Below are positions 1-11,786 of a DNA stretch of 64,000 nucleotides, piece by piece. Both the position numbers and the translations under genes were made by a program. The first letter of the stretch is position 1. The number at the start of each line of letters is the position of its first letter. Source of the stretch: Oxytricha trifallax (taxonomy: Eukaryota > Ciliophora > Spirotrichea > Sporadotrichida > Oxytrichidae); contig ARYC01000179.1 in the NCBI GenBank assembly GCA_000711775.1, forward strand, positions 1-64,000. Reading direction: 5' to 3'. A model generated the notes under the pieces. It did no database searches. It was not told where the DNA came from and worked only from the letters and a program-made list of their open reading frames with translations.

Positions 1-3000
1 GTAGAATGACGTCAAAATATAGCATTGACCACAACCACACCTCAACTAGCCAGATTCTTGGTCATGTGGTCACTTCCTCCGTGGTCCACGGACCTATGAC
101 CATGGTGATAATTACCATCAACATGGTGACCACGTTACCATCGCTTGAAAATGCATCTTTTCACTGTTAATTCGTCGAATGACGTCAAAATATAGCAATG
201 ACCACAACCACACCTCAACTAGCCAGATTATTGGTCATGTGGTCACTTCCTCTGTGGTCAGCGTGACCATGATCTTTGTGACAACTTTTCTATCGCATGA
301 TAATGCATAATTTCACTGTTAATTCGGCGAATGACGTCAGAATATAGCAATGACCACAACCACAACCACACCTCAACTAGCCAGATTCTTGGTCATGTGG
401 TCACTTCCTCAGTGGTCCAAGTGACCATGACCATGACCATGGTGATCATAACAATTACACTGGTACCACGTGTAAATGGTGATCAAGACCATGAACATGG
501 TGACCACATAACCATCGCTTGAAAATGCATCATTTCACTGTTAATTCGTCGAATGACGTTAAAATATAGCAGTGACAACGACCACACTTCAACTCACAAG
601 ATTCGTGGAAACGTTGTCACTGCATCCGTGGTCCTAGTGACCATGACCGTGTTCATGGTGATCAAGACCATGAATATGGTGACCATATAACCATAGCTTG
701 AAAATGCATCATTTCACTGTTAATCCGTCGAATGACGTCAGAATATAGCAGTGACCACGACCACACCTCAATTCACCAGATTCATGGACACGTGGTCACT
801 GCCTCCGTGGTCCTAGTTACCATGACCGTGACCATGGTAACCATGACAATGACCATGATCTCTGTTACCACGTTAACATCAATTAAAAATACATCATTTC
901 ACTGTTAATTCGTCGAATAACGTCAGAAAATAGCAATGACCACAACCACACCTCAACTAAACAGATTTGTGGTCACGTGGTCACTTCCTCCGTTGTCAAC
1001 GCACCCATGACCATGACCACGGTGACCACGTGACCATCACATTAAAATGCATCTTTCCACAGTTAATTAGTCGAATGACGGCAAAATATAGCAATGACCA
1101 CAACCACACCTCAATTCACCAGATTCGTGGACACGTGATCACTGCCTCCGTGGTCCTAGTTACCATAACCGTGACCATGGTGACCATGACCATGATCTCT
1201 GTGACCACGTTAACAACAATTGAAAATGCATGATTTCACTGATAATTCGGCGAATGACGTTTGAATATAGTAATGACCACTACCACCCCTCAGCTCACCA
1301 GATTCGTGGACACGTGGTCAGAGCCTCCAAGTTCATCGTGACCATATCCGTGAACATGGTGATCATGACCATCAACATGGTGACCACGTTACCATCGCTT
1401 GAAAATACATCATTTCACTGTTAATTCGTCGAATAACGTCAGAATATAGCAATGACCACAACCACACCTCAACTAAACAGATTTGTGGTATTGTGGTCAC
1501 TTCCTCCGTTGTCCACGGACCCATGACCATGACCACGGTGACCACATGACCATCACATTAAAATGCATCTTTTCACAGTTAATTAGTCGAATGACGTCAA
1601 AATATAGCAATGACCACAACCACACCTCAATTCACCAGATTCGTGGACACGTGGTCACTGCCTCCGAGGTCACCGTGACCATGGTGACCATGGTGACCAC
1701 GTGACCATCTCTTGAAAATGCATAATTTCACTGTTAATTAGTTGAATGACGTCAAAATAGAGAAGTGAACACGACCACCCCTCAACTCACCAGATATGTG
1801 GTCACGTGGTCACTGCCTCCGTGGTCCTGAAGACCATGACCGTGATCATGGTGACCATGACCATGACAATGACCATGATCACGGTGACCACGTGAACATC
1901 ACTTGAAAATGCATGATTTCAGTGTTAATTAGTCGAATGCGTCAGAATATAGTAATGACCACTACCACCCTTCAGCTCACCTGATACGTGGTCACGTGGT
2001 CACATCCTCCAAGTTCATCGTGACCATATCCGTGAACATTGTTATCATGACAATCAACATGGTGACCACGTTACCATCGCTTGAAAATGCATCTTTTCCA
2101 AACAGTTAATTAGTCGATATTGACGTCAAAATATAGCAATGACCACAACCACACCTCAACTCACCAGATTCGTGGACACGTGGTCACAGCCTCCGTGGAC
2201 CTAGTGACCGTGACCATGACCATGGTGACCACGTGACCATCACTTGAAAATACATCATTTCACAGTTAATTAGTCGAATAACGTCAAAATATAGCAATGA
2301 CCACAACCACACCTCAACTAAACAGATTCGTGGAAACGTGGTCACTGCATCCGTGGTCCACGGACCCATGACCATGACCACGGTGACCACATGACCATCA
2401 CAATAAAATCCATCTGGTCACAGTTAATCAGTCGAATGACGTCAAAATATAGCAATGACCACAACCACACCTCAACTAAACAGATTCGTGGACACGTGGT
2501 CACTGCCTCCGTGGTCCTAGTTACCATGACCGTGACAATGGTGATCATTACCATTACACTGGTGACCACGTGTCCATGGTGATCAAGTCCATAACCATGG
2601 TGACCACGTTACCATCAGTTGAAAATGCATGATTTCACTGTTAATTCGTCGAATGACGTCAAAATATAGCAGTGACCACAACCACACCTCAACTAAACAG
2701 ATAAGTGGACACGTGGTCACTGCCTCCGTGGTCCAAGTGACCATGACCGTGACAATGGTGTATATTACCATGACCATGATGACCACGTGACCATCACTTG
2801 AAAATGCATGATTTCACTGTTAATTCGTCGAATGACGTCAAAATATAGCAGTGACCACGACCACACCTCAACTCACCAGATAAGTGGTCACTTGGTCACT
2901 GACAATGTTGGGCTCGTGATCATGACTATGACCACTGTGACCACGTGTCCATCAATTGAAAATGCTTCATTTCATTGTTAATTCGTCGAATGACGTCAAA

Positions 3001-3310
3001 ATATAGCAGTGACCACGACCACACCTCAACAAACCAGATAAGTGTTCACTTGGTCACTGCCAACGTAGGGCTCATGACCATGACTATGACCACTGTGACC
3101 ACGTGACCATCAATTGAAAATGCATCATTTCATTGTTAATTCGTCGAATGACGTCAAAATATAGCAATGACCACGACCACACTTCAACTCACCAGATTCG
3201 TGGTCACGTTGTCACTTTCTCCGTAGTACACGTGACCATGACCATGGTGACCACGTGACCATCACTTGAAAATGCATCATTTCACTGTTTATTCTTCGAA
3301 TGACTTCAAA
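1..3310. repeat. Satellite array, about 173-bp units
   Basis: About twenty tandem copies of a unit that contains GAATGACGTCAAAATATAGC, then AATGACCACAACCACACCTC, a GTGGTCAC core, a variable run of GTGACCATGACC-like hexamers, and TTGAAAATGCATCATTTCAC. GAATGACG-type landmarks lie near 4, 177, 329, 551, 730, 915, 1073, 1252, 1431, 1589, 1744, 1935, 2116, 2276, 2434, 2651, 2830, 2988, 3146 and 3298. Spacing runs from 152 to 222 bp with a mean near 173 bp. Open frames here on both strands are by-products of the repeat and are not genes. The array continues beyond the left edge of the window. Confidence 0.95.
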
Positions 3311-4140
3311 ATCGAAGAGCCTCTCAGAGATTCTGAATGCAATGACCTTGACTGACGTGCAAAATCTCTGGGTCTTCAGCGTCAAGCAGTTGAGCAGAAC
3401 CATCAAGCATGGCATCGTTTGATGCAAATATTTTCAAAAATTTACGCTAAAGTGCTTAACTTGCTGTAATTGCTCCATCCAGTTTCTTGGAATAGCTGAT
3501 AGTACTTACTGCTCTAACTAGCTGCTCGCTTCAACTACTCGGTCAAGCTTGTCTCTTCTTCTGCTCAATTCAACTGCTAGATCCTATTGTTCAAACCAAC
3601 TACTCTCTACAACTAGTCGAACCAACTGCTTGCTCTAACTTGTTGCACCCATTGCTCGGACTAACTACTCACTCCAACTGATCGCACCAGCTACTAGCTC
3701 CAACTGCGCACTTCAAATGCTAACCCTAACTGATCACACCAATATTTATATCCACTACTTGCTCCAAGTGTTCGTACTAGCTGCTCGCTCCAACTGCTTA
3801 CTCCAATTGTTCGCACCAGCAGCTCATATTACACTCCTAATGGATGATAGGAACGAAATCAAGATCAATCACTAATTGGTTCCAACTAAGCGTATTCGAT
3901 AATGTATAGTCCTGAAGTGACCTTTCCACTATGAACCACCACATATAACGATAAACAATGATAATTAGAGTTGGTTAGTTTATTTAGAGATCAAACAGTT
4001 TAATATTCAGAAAAAATCGAGGTTTATACAAGAATTATTGATGCAGCTGCTACAACAAGCTTTAATTATACCAATCAGAAATGTAGAGCCATTATGACCA
4101 AATATTTATAATTTTTATTTTGATTAATTAATTCAATTTC
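3311..4140. repeat. Degenerate short tandem repeat next to the satellite
   Basis: From about 3440 to 3840 the + strand repeats variants of CCAACTGCTCGCTC (for example AACTGCTTGCTC, CCAACTACTC, CAACTGATCGCACC) in strongly diverged form. It looks like an old short-unit tandem array. The flanks (3311-3440 and 3840-4140) show no gene I can support. Confidence 0.5.
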
Positions 4141-4164
4141 CCTATGTTTAGTTTTTTATCAATA

Positions 4165-4239
4165 ATAACCCCAACCCCTAACAAATTCCCTACAAATTAA
4201 AGCACTTATAAACCTCATTAAGGGATTTTGGGGGTTTTG
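4165..4239 (+). mobile_element. Decayed TBE transposon end
   Basis: The segment ends in AGGGATTTTGGGGGTTTTG, a mutated form of the TBE right end seen intact at 55912-55930. Upstream lie corrupted CCCCTAC/AAACC blocks that resemble the subterminal TBE repeat. It abuts an inverted satellite copy, so the element probably inserted into satellite DNA. Only the terminus is recognisable. Confidence 0.55.
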
Positions 4240-4395
4240 ATTGGTCACAGTCATGGTCACGAGGACCACAAAGGCAATGACCCCGTGATCATGTATCTGG
4301 TGAGTTGAGGGGTGGTCGTGGTATCTGCTCTATTTTGACGCTATTTGACGATTTATAACTGAAATCATGCATTTTCAAGTGATGGTCTCCTTGTG
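4240..4395 (-). repeat. Inverted, diverged satellite unit
   Basis: The reverse complement of this stretch has the order of the 1-3310 satellite unit: TTGAAAATGCAT-like sequence is replaced by CATGCATTTTCAAGTGATGG on the + strand, together with TCATGGTCACGAGGACCAC, GGTGAGTTGAGGGGTGGTCG and a corrupted TTTGACGCTATTTGACG. It is separated from and opposite in orientation to the main array. Confidence 0.8.
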
Positions 4396-5119
4396 AACGT
4401 TGTTTCTAAAGGTTATTATTTATATTATTTACTGTCACCAATTTTTGGTTTATATTCTTGTTTAGGTACTTGTTGATGAAACCTCTATTCTTATAAGCGA
4501 GAAATAAGTAAATCCTTTACTTTAGAATTCTGTCATTAATAAAGAAAATTTTAATATGATGTATATAATATTTCAAAGGTTTTTTTTTAAGGGGGAGTCA
4601 AACTTTCGAATTCAAAGCTAACAATCATTTTGAACTTACAGTAGCAAGATATTTACATAGCAGCTTTGCATTAGAAGTATAATTTAAAAAAGGATTAAGT
4701 TTTTCACTATTATCATCACTTCAATCACACAACTTATACTGCAGATCTATATTCTCACTGTCATATACAAACACAAATTTAATTTTCGCAAATAAATACT
4801 ATGTATATATTTATAAAAATCATGGCAGAAAGATTTATTACTGTAGGAAAAATTAATGATAAGACAAAAGAATCTTCAAACCTCCATCTTTTAAATATAT
4901 TTTAATATATACATAAATAAATTATATTTTTAATTTAAGTTCATTATTGTATATTTTTACTCATCAAGCTTCAACTTTTAAAACATTGTAGAGGTCTTTA
5001 ACTTGAAAATATTATTTCTATTTTATATTTTTTAACTAACTATAATTCCGTTTAATTTAAAATATATAGAATAATTAAGTTATAAAAAGTTCATTTGTTA
5101 TGTATCCTTAAAAATACAT
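4396..5119. other. AT-rich intergenic DNA
   Basis: No sustained reading frame under either the standard or ciliate code, and no clear repeat or RNA gene seen. Confidence 0.5.
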
Positions 5120-5229
5120 GACTCTAATCCCCTATATAAGCCCAATTCAAACCCTAATAAGTATGCACGCATTTCTACTTATATCAATAAAAACTTAATA
5201 TAACTAGTAAAAGTGTTTTGGGAGTTTTG
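5120..5229 (+). mobile_element. Decayed TBE right terminus
   Basis: The segment matches the last 110 bp of the intact TBE at 55821-55930 with substitutions and small gaps: AACCCTAATAAGTATGCAC, then CTACTTATATCAATAAAAAC, then GTGTTTTGGGAGTTTTG against GGGTTTTGGGGTTTTG in the intact copy. No matching left end or coding region remains nearby, so this is a solo relic in the same orientation as the relic ending at 4239. Confidence 0.8.
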
Positions 5230-6196
5230 ATTCTTAAAGTCGATTTGCATTTTCCAGGAGCAAACGGCATAAATCTATGCTAAAACAAACGGCTTAAAAT
5301 TATAGTGATAACGAGGGGAAGTGTATTCAAATACTAGAATTCTAGTGGTAATTCTTATTGGACATGACTTCGGCAGAATATCTTAGAAATATAAGAAAAA
5401 ATTGTCCTTGTCTCTTAATAAAGTCATTAATTTGAAAACAATTCGGTCTATCAATGATTTTACTTAACTAAAAGTTAAAATTACTAGTGATTGCTCAAAT
5501 TCAATCAAAATAATATTAAGAATTGTACTACTCACAATACCAATTATGAATAGATTATAAAATAAATAATATATACAATTATGAGAATATATGTTAAATA
5601 TAATAGAAAAATGAGAATATTAAAATTGTAGTATTTAATATAATTTATAATTTCCTTTTTATTTTCAACATAGTAATATTTATATTATTCTAACTTATAT
5701 TTATTTAATTAAATCAAGAAAAAAATGTTTTCCCTTTTTATCTCGATTTCACTTATATCATAAAAATTTAATTTATAGTTATCAATATTAGATTTATATA
5801 TATTTAAAAATTAATATTGCTAGTAGAATTATTTGTACTGTCGTTTATAATGCAATTTTATAATTTTTAAAATTCATTTTGGTAATATTATTTAGTAATA
5901 CGAAATTAAGAAGATTAATAAAATTGACAATTATAACTTTATTTTCTTAATTAATTATTGAATTTGTACAAAAAATAAGCTATATAATAATATTTGTATA
6001 AATACTCTAAATTACTTTATTATTTATATCAAGTTTAAAAATTAATTTCAATTTATATTAATGGGAAATTATGTATACTAATAAAAAAAGTGATCCCTAT
6101 AAATATATAGTAAAAATAAGAATATGAATAATTTGATTAAGATATTATTTCATTTAATTGATAGTTATGCTGTCTTGTTTATGTATTATGAGGTCA
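5230..6196. other. AT-rich intergenic DNA
   Basis: Very AT-rich with no gene, RNA or repeat that I can support. It separates the TBE relic from the 3' end of the adenosine kinase gene. Confidence 0.5.
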
Positions 6197-7405
6197 TCAA
6201 GCGAAGGTGTTGGTCTCTGGGAAAGTGCATCCATCTCTTTGAATAACTTGACCTGATAGCCAGATACCAGCTCTAATTGCACTGTGGAGGTCTTTTCCTT
6301 GAACGATTTGTGATAAGAAACCACCAACGAAAGAATCACTTAACATTATTTTTTAATTTCACCAGCACCATTGGTATTAAAACAAATAATTTATACCATC
6401 TGATTTATATACAAAATCTTTTAAAATTGAGTAATATCAACGACTAATTCTTTCTCGAGGACTGGAACTGGGAACTCTTCAATAATAACCTCTTCACCTC
6501 TTTGAGTAGCTACAATAACTGGCTCTTTGCCTTAGGTGATAATTGAAATTCTGGTTCTAGTTTAGTTAACCTTTGACATCTTGACAATGGCGGTGGCAAC
6601 ATCGGCGAATGAAGTGTATTCAACCTTGTTAACTTCGGCGAAGACCTTGGCTTCATCTTCATTTAATAATTTTCACACTTTTAAAACTTTGTCATTTGCA
6701 TTAAGTATAATAATAAGTATATATAGAAATTATTATATTTTAATTGCAGAAAACGTAGTCGGCATATTCAATCATTTTGTTAACTTGCTCGGTATGGAAT
6801 TGCAATAAGAAAGTAGCTGATAAGTTAAGACCAAGTGGTTTGTTGTGGTCAGCAGCGAACTTAGCATAGTTTTGCATGGCTTCATAGTTTGAAGTAATGA
6901 AGAAGCATGAGGTGTACAAGAAAGCAGCTTTGTCGAGTACGCTCATGTTGGCTTCCAAATGAGCAGTAGGGTATTTGAGGCAAGCAGCGAGGTTTGCGCA
7001 CAAAGTTCTCTCCTTGTGGTGAACAAGAACAGCGCAGCTACCAGTGGGAGTTTGCTCATCCTTGTGGAAATAACCGTGTACACCGGTATCTGTAAGTTCC
7101 TTTTCAAGAACTGCACCAACTTCATCATTACCGATTGAACCGAAGAAAGCGCATTTGCCTGGAAGAGTATCTTTCAACATGAAGTTAGCTGATCTAACAG
7201 AGTTAAGGGATGATCCACCTGGTACTTTAACTACACCGTCCATCTTCCAGATTTCATCATATAGAGGCAAGTGCTTCTCTTCAGCGAGGCAAGCAAGACC
7301 ATGTTGGAGACCGTACTTGTTGAGTAAGTCATCACTTTGAAGTTAAACTGAGACGTCCAAGAGTGGGTTTTCAATGGCTACAATAAGCAAATCGTGTCCT
7401 TCCAT
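6197..7405 (-). CDS. Adenosine kinase (PfkB family), four MDSs
   Basis: Cytosolic PfkB-family sugar kinase that makes AMP from adenosine and ATP. The frame starts MEGHDLLIVAIENPLLDVSV at 7405, close to the N-terminus usual for this family. The first MDS carries VPGGSSLNSVR and FFGSIGNDEVG. After joining, it reads VFCN-EDEAKVFAEV, then VVD-TNGAG-DSFVGGFL, the C-terminal PfkB signature with the catalytic aspartate. It ends CTFPETNTFA and TGA. In-frame TAA codons read as Gln. Three insertions (6340-6362, 6378-6437, 6664-6745) break the frame in the germline and are removed at pointers TCAC, TAT and ATT (+ strand). Two of them split the active-site motif itself. The total length of about 340 residues is normal for the family. 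Confidence 0.93.
6340..6362 (-). other. IES, 23 bp, pointer TCAC
   Basis: TCAC occurs at 6336-6339 and 6359-6362. Deleting one copy plus the intervening AT-rich DNA turns a broken frame into GAG-DSFVGGFL of adenosine kinase. Confidence 0.9.
6378..6437 (-). other. IES, 60 bp, pointer TAT
   Basis: TAT at 6375-6377 and 6435-6437. Precise removal joins VVD to TNGAG in adenosine kinase. Confidence 0.85.
6664..6745 (-). other. IES, 82 bp, pointer ATT
   Basis: ATT at 6661-6663 and 6743-6745. Removal joins YVFCN to EDEAKVFAEV in frame. Confidence 0.85.
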
Positions 7406-7752
7406 TTATTAATCGCAAAATTTATATTTAATACACTCTCACCAATCATCAAATAAATTAACATACTATCGTCTTCAATACTATACTATACTGTTTTTGG
7501 GATAATTTTCTTTATAGCTCTATATCACATATGTGATTAGGTTAGGAATTTAGAGTATTAAATATGTCTGTAAAATGATTGGAGTTGAAAAATCAGAATT
7601 AGCATGGTTTCATCCACACTCACCACAACTTTTTAGCTGTGGTTCGGAACAGGTCTGAGTTAACATCATTTACTCCGATTCTCACTAAAATAAATATACT
7701 TATAATTAATAGTTTATAATTATACCAAACCTTTTATATTTATAATTCTCAA

Positions 7753-7853
7753 TCACCTAACATACAATTCATCAACACCCATAGTAGATTTGAAAAAGAT
7801 CAAAGCAGCCAGAGAGGTGATGGTTGCGTGGAAGAGTGATATGTGAGAAGTGG
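7753..7853 (-). other. Orphan coding-like segment
   Basis: An open frame reading SHISLFHATITSLAALIFF... and ending ...VDELYVR then TGA. It is richer in GC than its surroundings and lies just downstream of the superoxide dismutase stop. It could be a last MDS of that gene (if the TGA at 7890 lies in an IES or intron) or a stray MDS of another gene. I do not recognise it. Confidence 0.3.
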
Positions 7854-7889
7854 TATATATTTAATATATTTTAAATATAATTATAATTA

Positions 7890-8907
7890 TCAAACAAGGG
7901 GTCCTAATTTATAGGTCCCAACATTAAAGTTTTCAAAGTTAGAACAAACTCTCTCCCAATCGATACAATCCCACAGTCTGTTAACATAAGCTTCTTTCTC
8001 ACCTTCATATTTAAATTTATATATATATATAGCTTTAATTTATTTAATATAATTTAGATTATATTGAGAGAAATAGGAGTGTTCCCATAGATCAATGCCA
8101 ATAATTGGCAAGCACTGAACCAAAGCAATACCTATAAGTAATATGAATCATTCTATTATCTCTCAATATTTTTTATAGTCATATTTTTGTTGTTTTCTTA
8201 CCATGCATGAGTGTGTTGTCTTCATTGTTGGTTGATGTAATGACAAGTTAACCATCTTTTGTGTAACCTAGGCATACCCAACCTGGCAATACTCTGCTTA
8301 ATACAACTTTCTTGAAGCTCTCCTTCAATCCACTGAAATCAGTGAAATGCTTATTAATCAATTCTGCCAACTAAATAAATACTTAATCAATAAATTTGCA
8401 AGTTTGATAAGTATTATAAGAGAATGATCTCAAATGACTTTTCTGCCATATTTAATCTTGATTTAAGTGGCAATATCTTTTTGCATTTTATTACCTTTCC
8501 AATTGGTTCTCTGACTTAGATGTGATCCTAGTTATTGAGTATGCTGAAGAAGAATACATGATTGAATAGAGCTCCAATGGCATGCCTGAGTTCTAAATCA
8601 TGGAAACCAGCTGTCTCTTGAGCAGTTTCTAAATCTTCCTTCTGCAAGTCCTCATCTTCCTAAATTCAATGTTGAAATTCAAATAGTTAGGATAATAATT
8701 ATTTATACTACTTGCGATCAATTACTTACTTCTAAATGTTTTTCAATTTCTTCAACTGCTTGCTTAATTACGATATGTTGATGCAATTTCAAGTGATCGG
8801 GAGTAATAAAAATTAAAATAATTATAAGTAAATATTAAATTATGAGTGATGAAAGGACTCAAATCTTTTTGAGTGAGAACAGTGTCTAAATCAAGATACT
8901 TTTTCAT
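7890..8907 (-). CDS. Fe/Mn superoxide dismutase homologue
   Basis: Converts superoxide to hydrogen peroxide and oxygen. Joined product: MKKYLDLDTVL..., SPFIT-PDHLKLHQHIV (first metal His), LRHAIGALFNHVFFF (second His), REPIGK-LAELINKHF, LPGWVCLGYTKDGQLVI, then PIIGIDLWEHSYFSQY-EGEKEAYVNRLWDCIDWERV (metal Asp and third His in DxWEHxY). Three GT-AG introns fit the frame: EKHLE|EDEDL, EPIGK|LAELI and MH-G|IALV. Two IESs (8805-8847 and 8012-8065) are removed at GAGT and ATATT. The usual KHHxxYV region is replaced by KLHQHIVIKQAV, so this is a divergent family member. Whether it prefers Fe or Mn cannot be told. The frame stops at TGA 7890-7892, but see the orphan segment downstream. Confidence 0.88.
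8012..8065 (-). other. IES, 54 bp, pointer ATATT
   Basis: ATATT at 8007-8011 and 8061-8065. Removal restores LWEHSYFSQY-EGEKEAY in the superoxide dismutase gene. Confidence 0.88.
8805..8847 (-). other. IES, 43 bp, pointer GAGT
   Basis: GAGT at 8801-8804 and 8844-8847. Removal joins SPFIT to PDHLKLHQ in the superoxide dismutase gene. Confidence 0.85.
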
Positions 8908-8994
8908 TTAAGATTTAAATTATTAACAAATCAAGAGTTATTTCAAATTAATGCTTAAAATTAACTATATTGATTAAATTTATCTTCACTTTTA

Positions 8995-10190
8995 TCAATT
9001 CTAAAGAATAGACAATCCATTATTTTGCATAGTATTAGCATTCCTGATCTGCCTAATACTTCCATTAGGATTATTGTTGTCTCTCATTATTTAGTCAAAA
9101 TACTTCTTGTCTTGTGAAAATGTATCTCCTAAAAATTGCTTTTCTTTAATGCCATGATCAATTCGTCTACTCAATCCAATCAGACTGCCATACGATGCAC
9201 GCATGTCAGGTTGCACATGATTTAGAGTTTGTGACAGTGGTTATTAATATATGCTGTTGTTTTATTGCTCGTATTACTTTATTAGTTAGTTTTAAGATGA
9301 TGGCATAGACTACTACTTTTGCTATACACCAGGCTCTGGGTAGAGAGCAGAGTAAATCTTTTAAGTATTTTCATCTACTTAGTAATGCCTGGAGGGTGGC
9401 TTCCTCCCTTGAGTGTCGATATATTTATTCGTCACATTCATGTATGAGTTCATTTAATTATTGTGCTAAAGTAGCTACTAAGGTTGAAGGGAAGTGTTTT
9501 AAGATGGTAGTTAAAATTAGACTCTGTTTATAGATTGAGGTTTCTATGGGTCTGCTTCTGTCAAACTCTTGAAAGGAGATCTATATATAGATAAACTGAA
9601 AAAGTAGATTACTCTTTGTATGATTTGGACACTACACTATTGTATCTCTGTGAAGGAGCTACAGTCATAAATGTATCTCTTACTTAAGCTTGCTCTCTCA
9701 GAATTACATCTGCCTTTCTTTAGCTGCCTTTACCAAATTCTGGACTTTATTATATATTATATAAGCCAAATAGAATTGAAATAATATAATATGAATTTAT
9801 TGAATTGGATTATCATTTCTTGTGAAATTTTTAGAGATTGACCCATGAAAATCTTTATAAGAGGAATTGGGCATAATATCTGATTCATTCTTGAAACTAA
9901 TTGTGTTGTACATGTTATTCTCATAATATATTAATGCATAATATATATATTGTTAATAAATCATTGATAAGTTTTGCTCTTACTTATGGAAATTCTTGGG
10001 GCATTTTGCTATCAAAGCCAAGTAATCTGCTTTTGTCCTTAACTGGCTTGAGTCCAGGATCTTCCAATTGAATTAAACATAGGGAGTGAGGGTTGTCTCT
10101 ATTGAACAACCTGAAATCTGTATTATTCCAAATGACTTTATTTCTATTGTCGAAGTTTGCTCTGTAGTGAGCTGATCCATTTCCCATCAT
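8995..10190 (-). CDS. Hypothetical protein in two coding blocks
   Basis: First block (10190 to about 9984) begins MMGNGSAHYRANFDNRNKVI and ends ...GFDSKMPQEFPQ, followed by GTAAGAGC, a good intron donor. Second block (about 9225-8995) reads LNHVQPDMRASYGSLIGLSR..., then ...QIMRDNNNPNGSIRQI... and stops at TGA. The blocks are separated by about 750 bp that must contain an intron, an IES or both. No domain is recognised. It may be one protein of about 140 residues, but the join was not resolved. Confidence 0.5.
9297..9572 (+). CDS. Possible ORF inside the eliminated or intronic segment
   Basis: With TAG read as Gln a frame from ATG 9297 stays open to TGA 9570: MMAQTTTFAIHQALGREQSK... to ...VSMGLLLSNS. 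It lies on the strand opposite the surrounding gene, within the stretch between its two coding blocks, in DNA less AT-rich than the flanks. The frame is also open upstream of the ATG. No homology is recognised. It could be a germline-limited gene fragment, an MDS of another gene, or chance. Confidence 0.3.
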
Positions 10191-10325
10191 CTACTAGTAT
10201 TTCAGGTTTTAATCCAGTTCATAGATGGGTTTAAGCTTATAGTCTTTTATTAGGGGATTTAACGAATCTTATTGCATTTGAAAGGAGTTCGCTTATATAA
10301 ATAAGTTAATTATATAAATTATTAT

Positions 10326-10740
10326 TTTAGGAATAAATTCGATTTGGGAAAATGATATAAAATTATATTAATTAAATATTAAAATCGGGGCAGTTATGAA
10401 ATCCAAAGTGACTAAGAATTCAAATCCAAGTCAATTCTACTGTAGATCCCGCAATTTTAGCTGGACTTCACAATTGTCAATATTCTTGAATCATCATAGG
10501 AAGCGAGACATTTTGATTTTGAGCTAACTCCCAAAAAACAGTAAAAGGTGTATTACTCTCTTGGGCGATAAGATAAATTCATTTTAGCAATAACAACCAC
10601 CGCCTCATTTTTAATGCGTTATCCAGAGAGTATAATATTGTAAGGGTCTGGAGACATTTTCCAAAAACATAACTGAAGGTAAATAATATTTAATTAATTT
10701 TAATTTTAATTAATTTTCCCAAATCGAATGTATTCCTACA
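10326..10740. mobile_element. Foldback element, family A, copy 1
   Basis: Inverted termini: left TAGGAATAAATTCGATTTGGG, right CCCAAATCGAATGTATTCCTACA. This matches copies at 12353-12755 and 31836-32249. Interior differs from the other two copies except near the ends (GGGGCAGTTA block). MITE-like, no coding capacity. Confidence 0.8.
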
Positions 10741-11786
10741 GTATTAAATGAATTCTAAATAATGATAAATTTTAAAATAACAAAATTGGCAATTAGTTTA
10801 GTCATATTTTCTATAATTATATCAATTGCTGCCTTTAAAATGTCAATAAAATACAAATTAATAATTTAACAATCGTTGTTTTTCGAATAACTTTAAATGC
10901 CTTCAATAAACAAATATTTTTAGAATTTATTTAGCACATAAATAATTCAACAGTTCAACAAAAAAATAAATGATTCAGATATATTCTATAAACTATCTAA
11001 GTAAACAATCTTAATATCCTCGGAATTATTTTATTTTAAATTTAATTAGCTTATTAAAGAGTAACAAGCATAATTTTCAGTTTATTTTTCTTAATCTTTT
11101 TAAATTTCCTAATATAAAAATATTACTACAATTTATTTATTGAAATTAGAATACGTAAGCTTGTTATGATGGTTGGAAGTTTGAATTTACAGTTTCAAAA
11201 TGTTATCTTTAGGGAGATGGGACATTTTAGTTTTGTTGCATTTATGCATTTCTGATTGATGTTACTTGTCGCTTGCTTGGATTTCTCAGCATCTAATATC
11301 AAATATACATGGATATGAAAAACCTTTAAACTTACATATTCATAGTTCTTGTTGTAGTTTTAGAAATCAAGAATCTCATCCAATTATTTTGTCTGAGATG
11401 GCTGCATAATTTAATTAGTTATAATTGTATTATATAATTAATATCGTTTTTAATTAAAAATAATAATTAATAATTACTTTTGAGTATTTTATTTTGATTT
11501 ATTATAAATAAATCAAAAATCATTTATAACTTGATAAATTATCTATATTAAATAAGACTAGAAAGGTTTCAGCGATAAATAAAAAAACTTAAGCTTTGCT
11601 TGAAATTACCTCATTAATTTATACTTTTTAATTAAATATTACAGTAAGTAAGTTGTATTTTAGCAATATTATTGAAACAATTATAATTAAGAATCCATTA
11701 AAAAAGATAGAGAGTATTAAGATTAAAATTATAATTTACTAAATAAAAAGGTAATAATTAAAATAATATTCAAACAACTTAAGGGA
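10741..11786. other. AT-rich intergenic DNA
   Basis: No gene found. The stretch is dominated by A/T runs. A less AT-rich patch near 11150-11400 has no sustained frame I could support. Confidence 0.45.

Noticed and set aside
1-3310. CRISPR-like array
   Set aside because: Repeats are about 173 bp, contiguous, without unique spacers, and the genome is that of a ciliate.
331-3427. Many open frames of 60-90 codons on both strands in the first 3.4 kb
   Set aside because: They repeat with the satellite period, encode repetitive H/T/V/M tracts and appear on both strands.
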